Assembly: GCA_001897355.1 (NCBI GenBank)
Contig: MKST01000011.1
Coordinates: 359,466-423,465, forward strand
Source of the DNA: Solirubrobacterales bacterium 67-14
Lineage (GTDB): Bacteria; Actinomycetota; Thermoleophilia; Solirubrobacterales; 70-9
Direction of reading: 5' to 3'
DNA length: 64,000 nt
The stretch's first letter is position 1, and every line of letters starts with the position of its first letter. A model generated the notes under the pieces. That model was given only the letters and a program-made list of their open reading frames with translations. It ran no database searches and was not told the DNA's origin. A program made the position numbers and the translations under genes. Shown here piece by piece: positions 60,809 through 64,000 of the stretch.

Positions 60809-61950
60809 CGGCGCTTCTTCGCCTTCTTCTTGATCACCTTCGGCAGGTTCGCCTTCTTGACGGTGGTGAACGAAACCCCGGATGCGTCGGCCAGCTTGAC
60901 CGTGACCTTGGCCCGCTTCGCCTTGATCTTGGCCCCGAAGGCAAAGGTCAGTTTCTTCGTACCCGGAGCCAGCTTCGGGGAGCGTTTGATCAGCTTCGAG
61001 CCCGCCTTGACGGTGACCGTCGCGTCGATCGCCTCGCCGGACTTGAGTGAGACGGCCAGAACCCGCTTGGTCTTCGACTTGCGGACGGCCTTGGCCGAGA
61101 CGACGCCGGCGGCCACGTTGCTGGCGGCCAGCGGCTTTTCGTCGCCGGTCAGTTCGTAGGCACCCCAGGGCGGGTTGGCGTTGACCACGCGGCCCGGCGC
61201 GCAGGTCGCGAGGAAGCTGGCGAAACGGGCGTCGGGCGAGGCGGTGACGACCCGGTAGGTGCCGGCCGGGACGATCGGCCAGATGATGCCGCCATCCTTG
61301 GAAGAGTACGGCTGGTTCGGATCGGGGATCACGTTGTGGTTGAAATAGGTCGGGGCGCCGATGTCCGGGAACGCATGCGAGGTCGCGCCCTCGACCCCAT
61401 GCGGAGTGTTCAGCCAGTAAGTGCGGAAGTCGACGCCACGCACGTCACGCGCCGATGAGGTGGTGACGATCACGCACTGCTCGGGGCGGCCATCCGGCCC
61501 GGACGGCACCTTCAAGAGCGCTTTGAGGCCCTTGTACTCGATGTCCTGCGGGGTCTGGAAGTTCGCGTTCTCGATGTCCTGCCCGCGGGTGTGGAAGGTC
61601 TGGAGGTCGATCTCGTTCCAGTGGACGTCCGGACTCGTGCCGGTGACTTCGCCGTCGATGTTCCGGGTGGTCAGGTCGGCCGGGCCCCCACTCTCGATGT
61701 ACGGGGTGACGTTGGCGTCGTCCGGCACCTTCAGGCTGTAGTCGCCGAGTTCGTTGGTGGTCGCGGAGAGCTTCGGGAACTCGCGAACCTTGATCGTGGC
61801 GTTCGAGATCCCGGTATCCATGTGGTTGAAGACGAAGGCACGACCGCTGATCGTCACGGTCTTGCCGGCAGCCGAAGCTCCCGGAGCGCCGATCAACAGG
61901 AACGCGGAGGCCAGGGCAGCGAAGATTCCGAGGATTCTCTTCATGTTCAT
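60805..61950 (-). CDS. Secreted protein with carboxypeptidase-regulatory-like domain
   Basis: A 381-residue exported protein. The signal peptide (RILGIFAALASAFLLIGAPGASAAG) is followed by a transthyretin-like beta domain (VTISGRAFVFNHMDTGISNATIKVREFPKLSATTNELGDYSLKVPDD), a central part of about 180 residues with no known match (WLNTPHGVEGATSHAFPDIGAPTYFNHNVIPDPNQPYSS, two Cys) and a Lys-rich Ig-like C-terminal domain (about 275-375) ending KKKAKKRR. The basic tail resembles that of the secreted protein at 39478. Two close ATG codons (61950, 61944) are possible starts. Function unknown. Confidence 0.75.
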   Translation of the reverse strand: MNMKRILGIFAALASAFLLIGAPGASAAGKTVTISGRAFVFNHMDTGISNATIKVREFPKLSATTNELGDYSLKVPDDANVTPYIESGGPADLTTRNIDGEVTGTSPDVHWNEIDLQTFHTRGQDIENANFQTPQDIEYKGLKALLKVPSGPDGRPEQCVIVTTSSARDVRGVDFRTYWLNTPHGVEGATSHAFPDIGAPTYFNHNVIPDPNQPYSSKDGGIIWPIVPAGTYRVVTASPDARFASFLATCAPGRVVNANPPWGAYELTGDEKPLAASNVAAGVVSAKAVRKSKTKRVLAVSLKSGEAIDATVTVKAGSKLIKRSPKLAPGTKKLTFAFGAKIKAKRAKVTVKLADASGVSFTTVKKANLPKVIKKKAKKRR

Positions 61951-62008
61951 CGGAACCTACAACAGGTTGGACCACACCGAAGTTGCGGTTGTGGCAGACG
62001 TCTCGCCC

Positions 62009-62025
62009 GCGGGCCGTGCGCCCGC
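62009..62025 (-). terminator. Hairpin after the amino acid ABC operon
   Basis: A 6-bp GCGGGC/GCCCGC stem with a 5-base loop begins seven bases past the glnQ-like stop on the minus strand. No T-run follows. Confidence 0.4.
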
Positions 62026-62031
62026 CCCGGC

Positions 62032-62811
62032 TCAGTGGTCGAGCACGAGGCCGAGGAACTTCTGGGTGCGCTCTTCCTTCGGATCCCCCAGCACCTCGGC
62101 CGGTGGACCCTGCTCGACGATGTAGCCGCCGTCCATGAAGATCACCCGGTCGGCGACCTCGCGGGCGAAGCCGATCTCGTGGGTGACGCAGATCATCGTC
62201 ATGCCGGAATCGGCCAGTTCGCGCATCACGTCGAGCACGCCCTTGACCAGCTCCGGGTCGAGCGCGCTGGTCACCTCGTCGAAGAGCATGATCTCCGGAT
62301 CCATCGCCAACGCCCGGGCGATCGCCACCCGCTGCTGCTGGCCGCCGGAAAGCCGGTCCGGGTACTCGTCGACCTTCTCGGCCAGGCCGACCTTGGTCAA
62401 CTCATCGATCGAGCGCTGGTCCGCGTCGTCCTTCTTGCGGCCCCGCACCCGGATCTGCGCGATCGAGACGTTGCCCTTCGCGGTCATGTTGGGGAACAGG
62501 TTGAACGACTGGAAGACCATGCCGGTCTCGCGACGGAGGTCATCGAGGTTCTTCGGCTTGTCGCCTTCGAAGACGACATCGCCCTTCAGCTCGATCGTGC
62601 CGCCGGTCGGCAGCTCGAGCAGGTTGAGGCAGCGCAGCATCGTGCTCTTGCCCGAGCCGCTCGGCCCGAGCACGCAGATCACCTCGCCCTTCTTGATGTC
62701 GAGGTCGATGTCGCGCAGTACTTCGAGCTTGTCGTAGCTCTTCTTCAGGTTGTGAACCCGCAGGATCGTCTCGCCGCGGGCGACTTCGGGCATTTCGACG
62801 GTTTGGCTCAC
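62032..62811 (-). CDS. glnQ: Polar amino acid ABC transporter ATP-binding protein
   Basis: A 259-residue ABC ATPase of the polar amino acid uptake (PAAT) class. Walker [17 protein letters not shown]-loop [14 protein letters not shown], signature [15 protein letters not shown], Walker [15 protein letters not shown] and H-loop VTHEIGFA are all present. The start overlaps the permease stop by four bases. Likely substrate is glutamine, glutamate or a similar polar amino acid. Confidence 0.94.
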   Translation of the reverse strand: MSQTVEMPEVARGETILRVHNLKKSYDKLEVLRDIDLDIKKGEVICVLGPSGSGKSTMLRCLNLLELPTGGTIELKGDVVFEGDKPKNLDDLRRETGMVFQSFNLFPNMTAKGNVSIAQIRVRGRKKDDADQRSIDELTKVGLAEKVDEYPDRLSGGQQQRVAIARALAMDPEIMLFDEVTSALDPELVKGVLDVMRELADSGMTMICVTHEIGFAREVADRVIFMDGGYIVEQGPPAEVLGDPKEERTQKFLGLVLDH

Positions 62812-63548
62812 GGGAGCCCCCTCTGGAACTTCTCGTTCTGGTTCTTGATCAGGCGGTCAACGAACCGGGCCAGCGGGATGGTCACGATCAGGAACATGAA
62901 CGCACCCAGGGTGAAACCGGAAGGGTTATAGAACTCAGAGTAGAGGTCGCGGCCGGCCTGGACCGCCTCGACCAGTCCGATCACGCTGACCAGGGCAGTG
63001 TCCTTCATCAGGGCGATGAAGTCGTTGAGCAGGGGCGGGATCACCTTGCGCACGGCCTGCGGCACGATGATGAACCGCATCGCCTGGCCGTGTGACATGC
63101 CCAGCGAGCGGGCGGCCTCGGTCTGGCCGCGTGGCACCGCTTCGATGCCGGCCCTGTAAACCTCTGCCATGTAGGCACCGTAAGTGAGCGTTAGGGCCAT
63201 TACGCCGTACCAAAACGGGTCTGGCTGACCAAACCACTGAGGAATGCCGATATCTCGCGGTATCAACCCCTGGGTCGCCAGGGTTGCCAGACCGCTGTAG
63301 AGCAACATGATGACCAGCAGCAGTGGCAAGCCGCGCAAGCAATCGATATAAGCGATCACGAGCCATCGAACCGGAGCCAGCCACTTGCCCGGGACCTGTC
63401 GTAGCACGGCAAGGATCAGGCCCCATACGAGGGCCAAGGCACCTCCGACGGCCGACAGTTTCAGGGTTACGAGGAATCCCTGGAAGACCACATCGAAGTG
63501 GTCCGCCATGAACTGGAAGTTGAAGAAAATGTCGAAAAAGTCGCCCAT
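62808..63548 (-). CDS. glnP: Polar amino acid ABC transporter permease
   Basis: A 246-residue permease of the HisM/GlnP type. It has about five helices, including [24 protein letters not shown], a conserved [21 protein letters not shown], and the EAA loop [48 protein letters not shown] that contacts GlnQ. It is separated from the upstream binding-protein gene by a perfect 32-bp palindrome, so transcription may partly stop between them. Confidence 0.94.
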   Translation of the reverse strand: MGDFFDIFFNFQFMADHFDVVFQGFLVTLKLSAVGGALALVWGLILAVLRQVPGKWLAPVRWLVIAYIDCLRGLPLLLVIMLLYSGLATLATQGLIPRDIGIPQWFGQPDPFWYGVMALTLTYGAYMAEVYRAGIEAVPRGQTEAARSLGMSHGQAMRFIIVPQAVRKVIPPLLNDFIALMKDTALVSVIGLVEAVQAGRDLYSEFYNPSGFTLGAFMFLIVTIPLARFVDRLIKNQNEKFQRGLP

Positions 63549-63593
63549 GGCTTCCCTTATTCATACCGGCAAGAGATGACGCCGGGTAAATCA

Positions 63594-63625
63594 ACAGAGA
63601 GGGCGCCTGCAGGCGCCCTCTCTGT
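63594..63625 (-). terminator. 32-bp perfect palindrome between binding protein and permease
   Basis: 63594-63607 pairs completely with 63612-63625 around a TGCA centre, a 14-bp stem. It lies 15 bases past the binding-protein stop. On the minus strand it is followed by TGATTTACC, only weakly T-rich, so it may be a partial terminator or an mRNA 3'-end protector that favours binding-protein expression. Confidence 0.6.
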
Positions 63626-63639
63626 AAATCGTTCGGAAC

Positions 63640-64000
63640 CTACCCTTCGTCGGTGGTCCCGGTGTCCTCGGCGGCAGTGCCGCTGGTGATGCTCTTCGGC
63701 GGCGTCGCGTTGAAGTACTTCCTGAACAGCTTCTCGTAGGTGCCGTCGTCGATCAGGTCGGCGAGAGCGCCGTTGACGGCCTTGAGCAGCTCCGGCGTGT
63801 TCTTCGCGAAGGCGAAGCCGTAGTACTCACCGGTCGGGATGTTGGTCGCGATCTCGAAACCGGACTGGCCCTTGGACGCGGCATCCTCGACCACCGGGGC
63901 ATCGACGATGCCCGCATCGGCCTGGCCGTTGACCACGGAGGCGATCGCCGCGGCACCGGTCGGGAAGCCCCGGACCTGACCGGCGTCGGTCTCGTCGTTG
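63640..64000 (-). CDS. glnH: Amino acid ABC transporter substrate-binding protein (partial)
   Basis: The 5' end lies beyond the window; 119 codons of the C-terminus are seen. The part GAAAIASVVNGQADAGIVDAPV, FEIATNIPTGEYYGFAFAKNTPELLKAVNGALADLIDDGTYEKLFRKYF is the C-terminal lobe of a PBP2/SBP_bac_3 protein of the glutamine/lysine-arginine-ornithine type. A Thr/Ser/Asp-rich tail follows the fold. It is the first gene of the glnH-glnP-glnQ operon. Confidence 0.9.
   Translation of the reverse strand, partial: NDETDAGQVRGFPTGAAAIASVVNGQADAGIVDAPVVEDAASKGQSGFEIATNIPTGEYYGFAFAKNTPELLKAVNGALADLIDDGTYEKLFRKYFNATPPKSITSGTAAEDTGTTDEG

Overview
The window is high-GC and gene-dense, with almost every gene spaced by a few bases or overlapping as ATGA/TGATG. 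Gene content points to an actinobacterium of the Thermoleophilia/Solirubrobacterales type: a GuaB3-type IMP dehydrogenase relative, an actinobacterial c-di-AMP riboswitch before an M23 peptidase, an A2-type cytochrome oxidase operon, S9 with an acidic N-terminal extension, a DUF3352 lipoprotein, an AbiEi-DUF559 protein and many apparently leaderless mRNAs (TANNNT, six bases, then the start codon). The lineage is inferred from gene content, not from a marker phylogeny.

Layout. 1-3.7 kb: end of an M20 peptidase, a cupin, a RibD/DHFR-like reductase, and a converging Kbl + class III aminotransferase pair. 3.8-5.2 kb: a secreted alkaline phosphatase with a clear promoter and a 17-bp palindrome at its start site. 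5.3-10.3 kb (minus strand): cytochrome c oxidase subunits II, I and III with a duplicated stress-protein-like gene between I and III, then a lipoprotein and a membrane protein. 10.4-14.2 kb: a glycosyltransferase, a zinc-ribbon protein and two paralogous secreted proteins. 14.2-27.0 kb (minus strand): a long housekeeping run rplM-rpsI-glmM-glmS / DUF3352-acpS-nnr-CBS-alr-cca-infA. It is interrupted between glmS and the DUF3352 gene by a 1.2-kb segment bounded by a perfect 54-bp inverted repeat and holding one AbiEi-DUF559 nuclease-like gene.

27.0-37.0 kb: the c-di-AMP-controlled M23 peptidase, then a zinc-homeostasis island. The island has a YibE/F protein, a CobW-family GTPase, two Zur-type boxes in a divergent promoter, a ZnuB-ZnuA fusion, ZnuC, a second ZnuB, Zur, and a YcgR/YcgQ-like permease pair; most of these proteins carry histidine clusters. 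37.0-50.9 kb: a GH92 glycosidase, a secreted repeat protein, guaB3-guaA, two tandem 45-bp hairpin repeats in the only gene-free stretch longer than 300 bases, LysM-DacA-PfkB, HU-pyrF, a roadblock-like pair, rph-rdgB, and a nested inverted repeat in front of an unrecognised gene. 51-64 kb: a Flp-like pilin, a glycosyltransferase/coiled-coil/small protein operon, nadB-hyuB-hyuA, DUF1802, a peptidase-like protein, a secreted protein, and a polar amino acid ABC transporter cut by the window end.

The best candidate for something undescribed is the inverted-repeat-flanked AbiEi-DUF559 cassette (21229-22438). Next come the nested inverted repeat at 49804-49964, the tandem hairpins at 43351-43441, and the zinc island with its permease/binding-protein fusion. 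No tRNA, rRNA or CRISPR array was found.
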